Positions 1 to 7,899 of a stretch of DNA of 30,009 bases are shown here, piece by piece. The position numbers and the translations under genes were made by a program. Origin of the DNA: a virus; IMG/VR virus record IMGVR_UViG_3300029943_000317, positions 1 to 30,009 of that record. One strand, given 5' to 3'. Each line of letters starts with the position of its first letter. The stretch's first letter is position 1. The notes below the pieces were generated by a model. That model saw nothing but the letters and a program-made list of their open reading frames with translations. It ran no database searches and had not been told where the DNA came from.

Positions 1-660
1 ATGGAAACAATCATCACCATCATTGCGGCGATAGCGGGTATCGCGTTCTGGATCGGCCTCATAAATCCGAAGTGGGTTTTTATGCCAAACCGAAAAAATT
101 CATCATTATTTTACCTTGCTATATGTCTGATCACTGCCGCTGCGGGGGCCAATCTTTACCCTACCCAAAAAACAGCTAAACCAGTAAGAAATACAGAAGC
201 AGATACCAGCAGCACAGCCAATTCCCTAGAAATGTCGCAGCAGCCAGCTAACACGGTTGCCGCTGATGTTGGCGTTATTGATTTTTCTGAGGTGACAAAA
301 AATCTCCCTGCGCACTTGGCTAAAGAACTTGTAAATTTAAATCTTTCCATTGTCCCGGTGATGCAGGATAAGACGCTTATTGTCGCATTCCATTTCGACA
401 GCATAGAAGAGTTGCAAGCAAGGAGCGCCGTTCAAACGGTTTGTTATACCTACTTCAATACGGGCAAGAAACAGCGAGCGTGGAAGGCTGGAGCAGTGGA
501 AAAAGTCTTCATCACTAACGATATCCTAACCAAAGGTTTTGTATTCAACGGTGGTGATAAAAGTTGCGATGAATGGGCAAAAAAAGCTGGAGATGAGGGA
601 GATAAATTCTTAAATGAGAAGCTTCAAAAAAGCAGATTTGTAGCCATAAACAATAAATAA
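1..660 (+). CDS. Membrane-anchored protein of unknown function, possible prophage accessory (moron) gene
   Basis: A 219-aa protein that I do not recognise. Two hydrophobic stretches open it (about residues 3-22 and 37-51), separated by a short basic loop (NRKNSS). They predict an N-terminal membrane anchor followed by a soluble domain of about 165 residues. A Thr/Ser/Ala-rich linker (about residues 58-90) leads into a mixed alpha/beta-looking part with two cysteines (YTYF and SCDEW regions). GC content is about 43% by hand count, clearly lower than the neighbouring tail genes. It sits outside ogr, where P2 carries lysogenic-conversion genes such as old, tin and Z/fun, and it is convergent with ogr. 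This suggests an acquired accessory gene, but a host gene beyond the attachment site cannot be excluded. The ATG is the first base of the window, so an upstream start or RBS cannot be checked. Confidence 0.7.
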   Translation: METIITIIAAIAGIAFWIGLINPKWVFMPNRKNSSLFYLAICLITAAAGANLYPTQKTAKPVRNTEADTSSTANSLEMSQQPANTVAADVGVIDFSEVTKNLPAHLAKELVNLNLSIVPVMQDKTLIVAFHFDSIEELQARSAVQTVCYTYFNTGKKQRAWKAGAVEKVFITNDILTKGFVFNGGDKSCDEWAKKAGDEGDKFLNEKLQKSRFVAINNK

Positions 661-671
661 TTTCACTGATT

Positions 672-692
672 GAGCGCCCATAAAGGGCGCTC
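672..692. terminator. Convergent hairpin between the membrane gene and ogr
   Basis: Perfect 8-bp inverted repeat GAGCGCCC / GGGCGCTC with a 5-nt loop. It lies just after the stop of the 1-660 gene and just beyond the stop of ogr (701). Its position between convergent genes suggests a bidirectional terminator. Neither side has a convincing T-run, so termination strength is uncertain. Confidence 0.55.
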
Positions 693-700
693 TCACTTCG

Positions 701-943
701 CTATAACACCAAACTTAACTGATCTTCGCCGTGATGACTTCGCGGGAAAACATCTTGCGGAACTAGTGCGCCGGGGGCGGGCTGGGTCTGGTTTAATGAT
801 CCGTCAATTTCCGTCATGCTGGTAAAACAATAACCGCATAACATGTTTTGACATTGGTGGTAACTGCGCCGCACTAATACGCTCAACTCAACACTGGTAC
901 GAGTTTTTGCGATTGCACGGCAGCGAGGACAGCGCATTGCCAT
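701..943 (-). CDS. ogr: Ogr/Delta-type late-gene transcription activator
   Basis: An 80-aa zinc-finger activator of P2-type late promoters. The four-cysteine pattern of the family is present: C5-x2-C8 near the N-terminus and C31-x4-C36 in the segment YHQCQNMLC, which matches the YHQCQN block I recall from P2 Ogr. Family members bind a TGT-N12-ACA site centred near -55 and contact the RNA polymerase alpha subunit. Three such sites are visible elsewhere in the window. The start has an excellent SD (GAGGAGG, 7 nt before the ATG). It lies 46 nt downstream of D on the same strand, so it can be read through from D as in P2. Its own promoter is possible at 980-1009. It is slightly longer than the 72 aa of P2 Ogr because of a C-terminal tail. 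Confidence 0.95.
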   Translation of the reverse strand: MAMRCPRCRAIAKTRTSVELSVLVRRSYHQCQNMLCGYCFTSMTEIDGSLNQTQPAPGALVPQDVFPRSHHGEDQLSLVL

Positions 944-979
944 ATGCGGGCCTCCTCTGGACTGGTTAATATCACGTCA

Positions 980-1009
980 AGTATAACGCTTAATCCGCTG
1001 ACTCGTCAC
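980..1009 (-). promoter_or_regulatory. Possible sigma-70 promoter for ogr
   Basis: On the minus strand a GTGACG hexamer (1009-1004) and TATACT (985-980) are separated by 18 bp, overlapping the last codons of D and the D/ogr gap. The -10 is good and the -35 partial. P2 ogr has its own promoter in the equivalent place, which supports the idea, but this call rests on hexamer matching alone. Confidence 0.35.
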
Positions 1010-2120
1010 CCGCCTCAGCCGTCCACTCGTCGATCTTCACCTCCAGTTCCAGAGAAGTAGTGAAACCACCGCTACCGATATCATGTACACAACGGGTAAT
1101 TGTCCAATAACCGTTATCAATCGTGGACTTAAAGCCCGATACGCTTGCCGGTTGCTCAGGGTACAAATCCGCCCGGCCCCGCGCCAACGTGATGGAGAAT
1201 GACGCCGCGCCACGTTGTAACTGGCTCCACTTCGCCGCCGCCGCCCGCTTCGCAGCCTTATCTGTTTTAAACGTTTTGCGGATCACAAATACGTTACCTT
1301 CCGCGCCTGCCATGTAATCCCCTTCCTTGCTGCTTGAGGCCGGTTCTTTGGCTTTCTTCGGCTTCGTTGTCCTGCGGCGTCTGCGGGTGTTTGTCTGTAC
1401 CGTGGTGGCGGGCTTTTTCCCGAAGTTCAGATCCAGCCAGTAAGCAGTAACACCGGTATACGCATCACGATCGGCAATACTAAAGCTGTGCTTGTCGCCG
1501 CTTGCCCGCACAATGCTGATTGCCGGTAGTGGCTTACCGCTCTGGGTTAACCCCTGCCCTGGAGTGATGAAAAGCAACATGCCATTTTTGACGGTGGCAA
1601 CCGCCCCAAGCATATCCGCCATTCTGGTGAGAAAGCTGATATCTGATTCACTGGTTTGGTCTGCGTGGTCGATGTCAAGCTTCGCCAGCTCTTCGCTCAC
1701 CCCGGCGCGCAGGTCGTACCGGCTGGCGATGCTGGCAACTACGTCGCCAACGGAAATATCATGCCAGGAGTATTCACGCTTCACGTTGAACGTGTCGCGA
1801 AAGTCTGCGCTGCGGGCGCTTATTGTGAGCTGGTCAGGCGGGCCACGGTGTGCAACCTCGTCCACGGTATACAGCCCTTTAAATACCAGCGGGTCATTAT
1901 CCCAGCCCAATGAAACGGAAATCTTCGCGCCGCGCGATGGCATAACGATCTGTCCGTCTGAATCGTCCAGGGTGAGATCAAGCGTATCCGCCTCAAATCC
2001 CCGGTTATCCGTCAGCGACAACGAGATCAAACGGTCATCCAGTGCCGTGAGTTGCTTACCCTCAATTTGAATACTGAACGCCGGGCGGGGAGAATATCGC
2101 GCATCATCATCTAACATCAT
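990..2120 (-). CDS. D: Tail protein gpD, late control/tail hub
   Basis: A 376-aa homologue of P2 gpD (387 aa), the tail-hub protein of the T4 gp27/VgrG-core type that joins the tube to the spike. Conserved blocks match P2 closely: SLTDNRGFEADTLDLTLDDSDG near the start, then VDEVAHRGPPDQL, SARSADFRDTFN, SDISFLTRMA and SIADRDAYTGV. A Lys/Arg-rich insertion (RRRRTTKPKKAK) lies near the middle. The frame stays open upstream to 2270. ATG 2120 is chosen because a GAGGG SD precedes it and the P2 homology starts right after it; a second ATG follows at 2117. In P2, D is the last gene of FETUD. Here it is separated from FI-U by the inversion of that block and must have its own promoter. Confidence 0.93.
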   Translation of the reverse strand: MMLDDDARYSPRPAFSIQIEGKQLTALDDRLISLSLTDNRGFEADTLDLTLDDSDGQIVMPSRGAKISVSLGWDNDPLVFKGLYTVDEVAHRGPPDQLTISARSADFRDTFNVKREYSWHDISVGDVVASIASRYDLRAGVSEELAKLDIDHADQTSESDISFLTRMADMLGAVATVKNGMLLFITPGQGLTQSGKPLPAISIVRASGDKHSFSIADRDAYTGVTAYWLDLNFGKKPATTVQTNTRRRRRTTKPKKAKEPASSSKEGDYMAGAEGNVFVIRKTFKTDKAAKRAAAAKWSQLQRGAASFSITLARGRADLYPEQPASVSGFKSTIDNGYWTITRCVHDIGSGGFTTSLELEVKIDEWTAEAGDESAD

Positions 2121-2137
2121 GTTTCCCTCAGTAGTGA

Positions 2138-2202
2138 GGGTAACATCGTCGCCACACGCGCGCGTACAGACAACGCGGGGCTGTTGTTGCGGTCTGCTGA
2201 CA
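2138..2202 (-). promoter_or_regulatory. Predicted Ogr-dependent promoter for D
   Basis: This promoter shares the Ogr box at 2185-2202. At the spacing used by FI and O, the -10 hexamer would be GACGAT (2150-2145, a weak 3/6 match) with a start near 2138. That leaves an 18-nt leader containing the GAGGG SD. The inference rests mainly on position and on D having no other upstream gene to be read from. Confidence 0.45.
2185..2202. promoter_or_regulatory. Ogr/Delta activator box between D and FI
   Basis: TGT-N12-ACA, the consensus of P2-family late promoters, lies almost midway between the divergent starts of D (2120) and FI (2275). Its flanks resemble the O/P box: read on the minus strand both begin ATTGTC and end GCAACAACAGC. 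It is the only exact match seen in this interval. Confidence 0.8.
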
Positions 2203-2249
2203 ATGTTAACGCCTCGCACAGGCTGGCAATTGTCGCAATGATAAGTGGC
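2185..2249 (+). promoter_or_regulatory. Predicted late promoter for the FI-FII-E-T-U operon
   Basis: The Ogr box (centre 2193.5) is followed by AATGAT at 2237-2242, a 4/6 match to the -10 consensus. This predicts a start near 2249, 55.5 bp from the box centre, and a 26-nt leader before the FI ATG. The same hexamer at exactly the same distance is seen upstream of O, which argues against chance. There is no -35 consensus, as expected for an activator-dependent promoter. Confidence 0.72.
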
Positions 2250-2274
2250 AATCATTGACTGGCGAGGCAACTAC

Positions 2275-3471
2275 ATGGCCACAAATTACCATCATGGCGT
2301 AACCGTCACAGAAACCACCGATCTAAGCACGATGATCACCGATATAGATTCGGCGGTTATCGGCGTCGTTTGTATTGCTGACGATGCAGATGAAGACGCT
2401 TTCCCGCTGGATACCCCTGTACTCATTACCCGCGTGGCTAACATGCTGGGCAAGGCAGGCAAAACCGGCACCCTGTTTACCACCCTGAAAGCTATTTCAG
2501 ACCAGGCCAGCCCGCAGACCATTGTGATCCGCGTCGCTGATGCATCAAAAATCCCACCGGTCGAGGGGAAAACCTCTCCAACACAGGATCAGCTTGTTAT
2601 TGGCGGTACTGACCCAACTACCGGTTTGTTTACCGGCATGTATGCGCTTTTATCGGCTGAAATGCGCGTTGGTGTGCGTCCGCGAGTGCTGGCTGTTCCT
2701 GGCCTTGATACTCAGCCAGTGGCGGCACAACTCGGCGTTATCGCTGAGAAGCTGCGTGCCTTTGCTTACGTGTCCGCAAATGACTGTAACACCATCGCGG
2801 AGGCGAAGGAGTACCGCGAGAATTTTGCCCAGCGTGAAATGATGGTTATCTGGCCTAACTTCATCTGCTACGACACCAACGCAGGGGTAAACGCCACCGT
2901 GCCGGTGGGTGCTCATGCGGTAGGGATGCGCGCCAAAATCGACGCAACGCAGGGGTGGCACAAAACTATTTCTAACGTGCCGGTAAATAACGTGCTGGGG
3001 ATGGATCGCGATATCTATTTCACATTACAGGGCACCGACACCGATGCGGACGAGCTGAACGCGGCAGGCGTCACCACCCTGATCAAACAGGACGGCTTTC
3101 GCATCTGGGGATCGCGTACCTGCGACGAAGAAACCTACATCTTTGAGAGCTATACCCGTACCGCTCAAATTGTGGCGGATACCGTGGCAGAAGCTCACTT
3201 CTCCTATATTGATAAGCCGCTCACCCCGTCCTTGGTGAAAGATATCGTTGACGGTATCAACCGTAAACTGACGTCCTATGTGACCGCTGGCAAATTGCTG
3301 GGCGCACGCTGTTGGTACGATCCTGAACCGAATACCAGCGAAACGCTGCGCAACGGGCAGCTCACCATCAAATACAACTACACGCCTGTTCCACCGCTGG
3401 AAAATCTCAGCCTGGTGCAGGAGTTTACTGATGAATACTTCGCTACGTTTTCCAGCGCAGTGAATAACTAA
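2275..3471 (+). CDS. FI: Major tail sheath protein gpFI
   Basis: A 398-aa contractile tail sheath subunit. It matches P2 FI (396 aa) throughout: YHHGV at the N-terminus, PVLIT, VPGLDT, KLRAFAYVSA, AQREMMVIWPNF, AGVTTLIKQDGFRIWGSRTC, FESYTRTAQI, KDIVDGIN and the C-terminal TPVPPLENL. The frame is open from 2245, but ATG 2275 (MATNYHHG) aligns with the P2 start and has a GCGAGG SD 7 nt upstream. It is the first gene of a plus-strand operon running through U. The block is inverted relative to P2, where FI follows G in the same direction. Confidence 0.96.
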   Translation: MATNYHHGVTVTETTDLSTMITDIDSAVIGVVCIADDADEDAFPLDTPVLITRVANMLGKAGKTGTLFTTLKAISDQASPQTIVIRVADASKIPPVEGKTSPTQDQLVIGGTDPTTGLFTGMYALLSAEMRVGVRPRVLAVPGLDTQPVAAQLGVIAEKLRAFAYVSANDCNTIAEAKEYRENFAQREMMVIWPNFICYDTNAGVNATVPVGAHAVGMRAKIDATQGWHKTISNVPVNNVLGMDRDIYFTLQGTDTDADELNAAGVTTLIKQDGFRIWGSRTCDEETYIFESYTRTAQIVADTVAEAHFSYIDKPLTPSLVKDIVDGINRKLTSYVTAGKLLGARCWYDPEPNTSETLRNGQLTIKYNYTPVPPLENLSLVQEFTDEYFATFSSAVNN

Positions 3472-3483
3472 CCGGGGGCGTAT

Positions 3484-3999
3484 ATGGCTCTGCCTAGAAA
3501 ACTCAAATACTTCAACATGTTCTTTGACGGGGATAACTATTTCGGCATGGTGCCGGAGATCACCCCGGCGAAGTTAACCCGGAAGACAGAGGATTATCAG
3601 GCCGGTGGTATGCCTGGCTCTGTTGCCGTCGATCTCGGTTTTGATGCCGGTGCGCTGGATATGGATATCACTCTGGGTGGTATTGATGCCGGACTGATCA
3701 AAAAATGGGGTATTGCGACTGCCGATGGTATGCAGACCCGTTATGCCGGTTCTTACCAGGATGATTCAACCGGCGAAGCGGTACCCGTTGAAATCCAGAC
3801 GCGCGGGCGCTTCACAGAGATGGATCCCGGCACGTCTAAAACCGGGGATGATACTTCTCATAAGTACACCCTGAAAAATACCTATTACAAGCTGACCATC
3901 AACGGTGAAGAAATTATTGAAGTTGATGTTCTCAATATGATCTACAAAGTTGGCGGCGCTGACATGATGGAAAAACACCGCGCTAACATTGGCTTATAA
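3484..3999 (+). CDS. FII: Major tail tube protein gpFII
   Basis: A 171-aa tail tube subunit, essentially the same length as P2 FII (172 aa). It begins MALPRKLKYFNMFFDGDNYFG, the conserved family opening, and has the usual LTRKTEDYQAGGMPG segment near residues 31-46. It follows FI by 12 nt with a GGGGG SD just upstream of the ATG. FII polymerises around the tape measure T to form the rigid inner tube that the FI sheath drives through the envelope. Confidence 0.96.
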   Translation: MALPRKLKYFNMFFDGDNYFGMVPEITPAKLTRKTEDYQAGGMPGSVAVDLGFDAGALDMDITLGGIDAGLIKKWGIATADGMQTRYAGSYQDDSTGEAVPVEIQTRGRFTEMDPGTSKTGDDTSHKYTLKNTYYKLTINGEEIIEVDVLNMIYKVGGADMMEKHRANIGL

Positions 4000-4013
4000 G
4001 GAATTAACGCACC

Positions 4014-4352
4014 ATGACCAAAGCAACCCAAAAAGAAGACGTCCAGCTCACTACGCCAATCGTTCGCGGCAAGACAGAGATCACTGAAATCACGATCACG
4101 TCAGTATTAAAGCAGGCCGGATCGCTTCGTGGTTTGAAAGTCTATGACGTCCTGACTTCAAACTATGATGCGCTGATTGTTCTGCTACCGCGCGTCACTG
4201 CTCCGGCATTAACCGCTGACGAAATCGCACGCATGGATACGTGGGATTTTTGCCAACTTGCCAATGCGGTGGTTGATTTTTTGCAGCCTCCTTCGGATCA
4301 GAGCGAGACGGATACGGGCAACGCATCATCAAATGCCCCTGCGAACGCATAG
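4014..4352 (+). CDS. E: Tail assembly chaperone gpE (zero-frame product)
   Basis: A 112-aa protein corresponding to P2 gpE (91 aa), one of the two proteins made from the E/E' locus that chaperone the tape measure during tail assembly. The N-terminal two thirds (TTPIVRGKTEITEITIT, LRGLKVYDVLTSNYDALIVLLPRVTAP) look like the family. The C-terminus after the slippery site is a low-complexity Ser/Asn/Ala tail. It starts 14 nt after FII. Frameshifting at 4277-4283 yields the longer E+E' product listed separately. Confidence 0.93.
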   Translation: MTKATQKEDVQLTTPIVRGKTEITEITITSVLKQAGSLRGLKVYDVLTSNYDALIVLLPRVTAPALTADEIARMDTWDFCQLANAVVDFLQPPSDQSETDTGNASSNAPANA

Positions 4353-4477
4353 AAAACTTAATGGCGGATATCGCCGTCATTTTCCACTGGCGACCAGCGG
4401 AGATGGACGCCATGACGGTAGAGGAACTTCTGTTATGGCGTGATCAAGCCGCCGCGCGCAGTGGCGGAGATCACTAA
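4014..4477 (+). CDS. E': Tail assembly chaperone gpE+E' made by -1 frameshift
   Basis: Ribosomes slipping back one base at T TTT TTG (4277-4283) continue in the -1 frame to a TAA at 4475-4477, giving a 154-aa fusion. I translated the new frame by hand. After VVDFL it reads AASFGSERDG, later ENLMADIAVIFHWRPAEMDA and then MTVEELLLWRDQAAARSG. This resembles the P2 E' ending and is typical of tail G/GT-type extensions. The stop abuts the T start (ATG 4478), so the extension fills the E-T gap exactly. P2 uses the same strategy, and the heptamer is correctly phased with the E frame (GAT TTT TTG). Confidence 0.9.
4277..4283 (+). other. Programmed -1 ribosomal frameshift site (T TTT TTG)
   Basis: A run of six T followed by G lies in the phase X XXY YYZ relative to gene E. 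It is codon 89-90 of E, after which the -1 frame is open to 4477 with a conserved E'-like sequence. It matches the P2 E/E' slip site in kind and position. Confidence 0.9.
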
Positions 4478-7408
4478 ATGGCAGACCGCAATTTAAGCAT
4501 CAAGGTAGCTTTCAGCGCCCTTAATAACATGTCAAACCCGGTTAACGCGGCGCGCCAAAGTGCCGCCGCGTTGGCTTCTCAGATCAATCAGACTAAATCC
4601 AGCATCAAAGGGCTTGAGCGCTCAGCATCAAGCTTTGACCGGATCACCGCCGCCAATAAAAAAACCACTAATTCACTGGCAGAAGCCAAAGCAAAAGCGC
4701 GCGAAATGGCGGCAGAATTTGGGCCGTTACGCCAGCGCAGCGCTGAACAAGTCACGGCTCTCAACCAGCAGCGCGCAGCCATCCGGCAGCTAATCCAACA
4801 GCAGCAGGGTGAACAAAACCAACTCAATCAGCTCCGTGCGGCGTTTTATCGCGAAGGTATCGCGATTAACAGCAGTAGCCGGGCAACCGATCAAATCCGG
4901 CAACGCACCGAACTTTACAACCGCCAGTTGGCAGAGCAGCAACGCCGGTTAGCCAGCGTTACGCAGGCGCAAGCTCGTTACTCGCGGGCGCAGGAAACGG
5001 GCAGCAAAATGATGGGCGGAGGCATGAAGACCGCCGCAACTGGTGCGGCTGTTCTGGCTCCTGTTGCCGCCGCCATCAAAAGTTACAGCAGCCTTGAAGA
5101 CGCCATGAAGGGCGTTTCCAAACAGGTTAACGACTTGCGAGATGGTGGCGGCAATCGTACAGCTCAGTACGATGAAATGGAAAAAGCCATTAAGGATGCA
5201 GCCGAAAAGCTACCTATGCCAAATGGCGCTGTTGACTATGCCGCGCTGGTCGAGGGTGGCGCACGTATGGGCGTGGCGAACAGTGATGATCCATGGCAGA
5301 AGCAAAAACAGGATTTACTTACCTTTGCCAACACTGCCGCCATGGCCTCAAAAGCGTTTGAACTTCCCGCCGATCAACTGTCGGAAAGTCTGGGTAAAAT
5401 TGCCGGGCTGTACAAAATCCCTATTCAGGATATCGGTAAGTTGGGCGACGTCATCAACTATTTAGACGACAACGCCACCTCAAAAGGGTCTGATATTATC
5501 GAGGTGTTGCAGCGCGTGGGTGGTGCTGCCGATCAGCTCGGCTATCAGAATGCCGCCGCTTTAGGCTCTACCTTTTTAACGCTGGGTGAGCAATCAGAAA
5601 CAGCGGGTACCGCTGTCAAAGCAATGGTGCGGGAGCTGGGTAACGCGATGGTGCAGCCCGATCGGTTTATGGAAGGGCTGGACGCGCTGGGGCTAAACGC
5701 TGGGAAGGTACAGAAGAACATGGCAAAAGACGCCATGGGCACCATTATGGCGGTAATGGAAGCCACCAAAAAGCTGGAGCCGGATAAGCAACTTAACGTA
5801 CTTACTCAGCTCTTTGGGGACGAGTATGCAATGGCGGTTTCAAAAGTTGCTAACAACCTACCAGAACTGCGCAGACAACTGGAGCTTACGCACGGTGTTG
5901 CTTCCAAAGGCTCAATGAAACGAGAGTCTGATATTGATAAAGATTCTCTTTCCTCCCAAGCCCAGATTACCAAAACAGGTTTCTCAAATATTTTCAGTGC
6001 ATTAGGCGAATCTCAACGCACTGTATTAATGGGGATCATGAAGTCGATTGACGGAGTTCTCAAATCAGTACGCGGCTGGATTGAGGCCAACCCTGCACTG
6101 GTTGCCGCCATCATGAAAACCGTCGCCGCGATTGGCGCAATACTGGTGGCTGTGGGTTCGTTAACGTTGGCCCTCGGTGCCATTCTCGGCCCGATGGCGC
6201 TTGTACGCCTCAGTTTCACCATGCTAACCGGTGGCGGTGGAATTGCATCAGTGATAAGCGGAATTACCCGTCTTGGTAGCGCGTTCACATGGTTGGCAGG
6301 CTCACCCATGCAGGCGTTGCTAACTGCTGGGCGCGCCGTCTTTGGCCCATTGATCACGCTGCTGGCGGGCATCTCTGCCCCGGTATGGGGTCTTATTGCC
6401 CTCTTTGCCGCCGTCGCCATTGGGATCATTCAATTCTGGCAACCTATCAAGGCTTTTTTCAGCGGTTTCTTTACCGGGTTGATGAATGGCTTACAGCCGC
6501 TCTTTTCGATTGTCTCTTCCGTATTTTCGCCGCTGGTACCGATGTTCGACGCTATCGGCTCCGCGCTCAGCACCGTTTGGGGCTGGTTCACCAAACTGTT
6601 TGAGCCGATCCAGTTCTCCACTGAGGCGCTAAAATCCTGCACCAGTGCAGGGGAAAGCTTCGGCAACATTGTTGGTGGGGCTATTTCTCTGGTTTTATGG
6701 CCGGTTGAACAACTCTGGAAGGGTCTGGATCTGGTACTGGAAAAGCTGGGCCTAATCCCTGACCAGGCGGAACGAGCCAAAAAAGCAGTTGACCAGTTAA
6801 ACACAGAGAAGAAACTCACCGGCCTGGCGGATACGCTCGCGGGAGATCTGAAAGCTGTCACCGCTCAGGGGAAAAAAGAAGAAGAGAAAAAGGAACAGAA
6901 GCGGAAAACGGAACAGAGCCAGCAGCAGCAGGCGCTTGTTAATAACCTGAAAGGCCCGGCGAACCTCGCGCCGAAGATCAGCGGCAGTCTGGATAAAATC
7001 GCCAGCAACACGGCAGAGAAGAAAGACGGCCCCGGCGAAATCGTCTTCAAGAATAAGCTGCCATACATTCCGATCCGCGGTGGTTATTCCGAACCGGTGC
7101 AACAGGCTCAGCGGCAGGTGCCATCTCTCACGGCATGGATGCAGCAACAGGCCGGCGCGCTGTTTTCTTCGGTGATGCCGTACAGCGTTCAACAGTCTGC
7201 CGCCCGTTCGCCAGTCTCTGCCGTTCCGTCTGCGGCATCCGTGGCGGCGCTGGTGCCTGGCGGCGACGTGTTTAACTTTCAAATCAATATCAACGACGCG
7301 GGTAAAATGGATGAGCAAAAACTTGTTCAGCGCATCCGCGAAGAGTTCACCGTTGCCCAGCAACAGGCCGCACGGCGTAAACGCTCGCAACTGACCGATC
7401 ACGGATAA
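4478..7408 (+). CDS. T: Tail tape measure protein gpT
   Basis: A 976-aa tape measure, larger than the 815 aa I recall for P2 T. The N-terminal 200 residues are Ala/Gln-rich and coiled-coil-like (repeated QQ, SRATDQIRQRTELYNRQLAEQQRRL). A phage tail core domain follows (about 205-480, LEDAMKGVSKQVNDL, FLTLGEQSETAGTAVKAMVRELGNAM). Two hydrophobic hairpin regions follow at about 545-580 and 625-655, as expected for a protein that may reach the inner membrane during ejection. A Lys/Glu/Gln-rich helix (KKEEEKKEQKRKTEQSQQQQ) lies near 800. Tape length sets tail length, so a tail somewhat longer than P2 is expected. The ATG directly follows the E' stop, with GGAG upstream. Confidence 0.95.
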   Translation: MADRNLSIKVAFSALNNMSNPVNAARQSAAALASQINQTKSSIKGLERSASSFDRITAANKKTTNSLAEAKAKAREMAAEFGPLRQRSAEQVTALNQQRAAIRQLIQQQQGEQNQLNQLRAAFYREGIAINSSSRATDQIRQRTELYNRQLAEQQRRLASVTQAQARYSRAQETGSKMMGGGMKTAATGAAVLAPVAAAIKSYSSLEDAMKGVSKQVNDLRDGGGNRTAQYDEMEKAIKDAAEKLPMPNGAVDYAALVEGGARMGVANSDDPWQKQKQDLLTFANTAAMASKAFELPADQLSESLGKIAGLYKIPIQDIGKLGDVINYLDDNATSKGSDIIEVLQRVGGAADQLGYQNAAALGSTFLTLGEQSETAGTAVKAMVRELGNAMVQPDRFMEGLDALGLNAGKVQKNMAKDAMGTIMAVMEATKKLEPDKQLNVLTQLFGDEYAMAVSKVANNLPELRRQLELTHGVASKGSMKRESDIDKDSLSSQAQITKTGFSNIFSALGESQRTVLMGIMKSIDGVLKSVRGWIEANPALVAAIMKTVAAIGAILVAVGSLTLALGAILGPMALVRLSFTMLTGGGGIASVISGITRLGSAFTWLAGSPMQALLTAGRAVFGPLITLLAGISAPVWGLIALFAAVAIGIIQFWQPIKAFFSGFFTGLMNGLQPLFSIVSSVFSPLVPMFDAIGSALSTVWGWFTKLFEPIQFSTEALKSCTSAGESFGNIVGGAISLVLWPVEQLWKGLDLVLEKLGLIPDQAERAKKAVDQLNTEKKLTGLADTLAGDLKAVTAQGKKEEEKKEQKRKTEQSQQQQALVNNLKGPANLAPKISGSLDKIASNTAEKKDGPGEIVFKNKLPYIPIRGGYSEPVQQAQRQVPSLTAWMQQQAGALFSSVMPYSVQQSAARSPVSAVPSAASVAALVPGGDVFNFQININDAGKMDEQKLVQRIREEFTVAQQQAARRKRSQLTDHG

Positions 7409-7419
7409 GGGGTTAAACC

Positions 7420-7869
7420 ATGATGATGATATTAGGCATGTTCCCGTTTGCCCTGCAAACCACGCCTTACCAAACGGCAAACCAGGCAAATACATGGCGG
7501 CATGTCAAAAACGATCGCGTGGGGAAATCCCCGCGCTATCAGTACATCGGGCCAGATGAAGAGCCGATCACTCTCTCCGGCACCTTGTACCCCGAAATCA
7601 GCGGCGGCGACGTATCGCTAATTACGCTGGAGACGATGGCCTATACCGGCAGAGCCTGGCCCCTGATTGAAGGCACCGGCCGGATTTACGGAATGTATGT
7701 GATCGATGGACTGACGCAGAACCGGGCGGAGTTTTTTTCGGATGGTAAGGCGCGGAAAATTGATTTTATGCTGAGCCTGAAACGGGTGAGCGAAGATATT
7801 CGTGAGAAGCTGGCGGAAGTGACGAACAGTGATTTTATGTCGGCGATTCAGTCAGACTTATCCCTATAA
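7420..7869 (+). CDS. U: Tail protein gpU (tail terminator/tube-associated)
   Basis: A 149-aa homologue of P2 gpU (159 aa), with the family opening (MFPFALQTTPYQ near residues 7-18) and WRHVKNDRVGKSPRYQYIGP, then ITLSGTLYPEISGG. It starts 11 nt after T with an AAGGGG SD. Two further in-frame ATGs follow the first, so the exact initiator is uncertain by 1-2 codons. It is the last gene of the plus-strand tail block and faces tail-fibre gene G across a strong hairpin. In P2 it is followed by D in the same direction. Confidence 0.94.
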   Translation: MMMILGMFPFALQTTPYQTANQANTWRHVKNDRVGKSPRYQYIGPDEEPITLSGTLYPEISGGDVSLITLETMAYTGRAWPLIEGTGRIYGMYVIDGLTQNRAEFFSDGKARKIDFMLSLKRVSEDIREKLAEVTNSDFMSAIQSDLSL

Positions 7870-7872
7870 AAT

Positions 7873-7897
7873 TAAAGCGGGCATCTTGCCCGCTTTA
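7873..7897. terminator. Bidirectional terminator between convergent U and G
   Basis: Perfect 10-bp inverted repeat TAAAGCGGGC / GCCCGCTTTA with loop ATCTT, 4 nt after the U stop. Read on the minus strand, the stem is followed by an AT-rich run (AATTTTATAG), giving a good terminator for the V-G operon. Read on the plus strand the stem itself ends in TTT. It separates the inverted FI-U block from the fibre genes. Confidence 0.85.
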
Positions 7898-7899
7898 GC

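Noticed and set aside
1492-2070. 192-codon plus-strand frame opposite D
   Set aside because: Ser-rich shadow of D with no homology, SD or promoter.
6797-7495. 232-codon minus-strand frame inside T
   Set aside because: Antisense to a convincing tape-measure region and T/U junction. It has low-complexity Leu/Phe runs that mirror the Lys/Glu codons of T, no RBS and no operon context.
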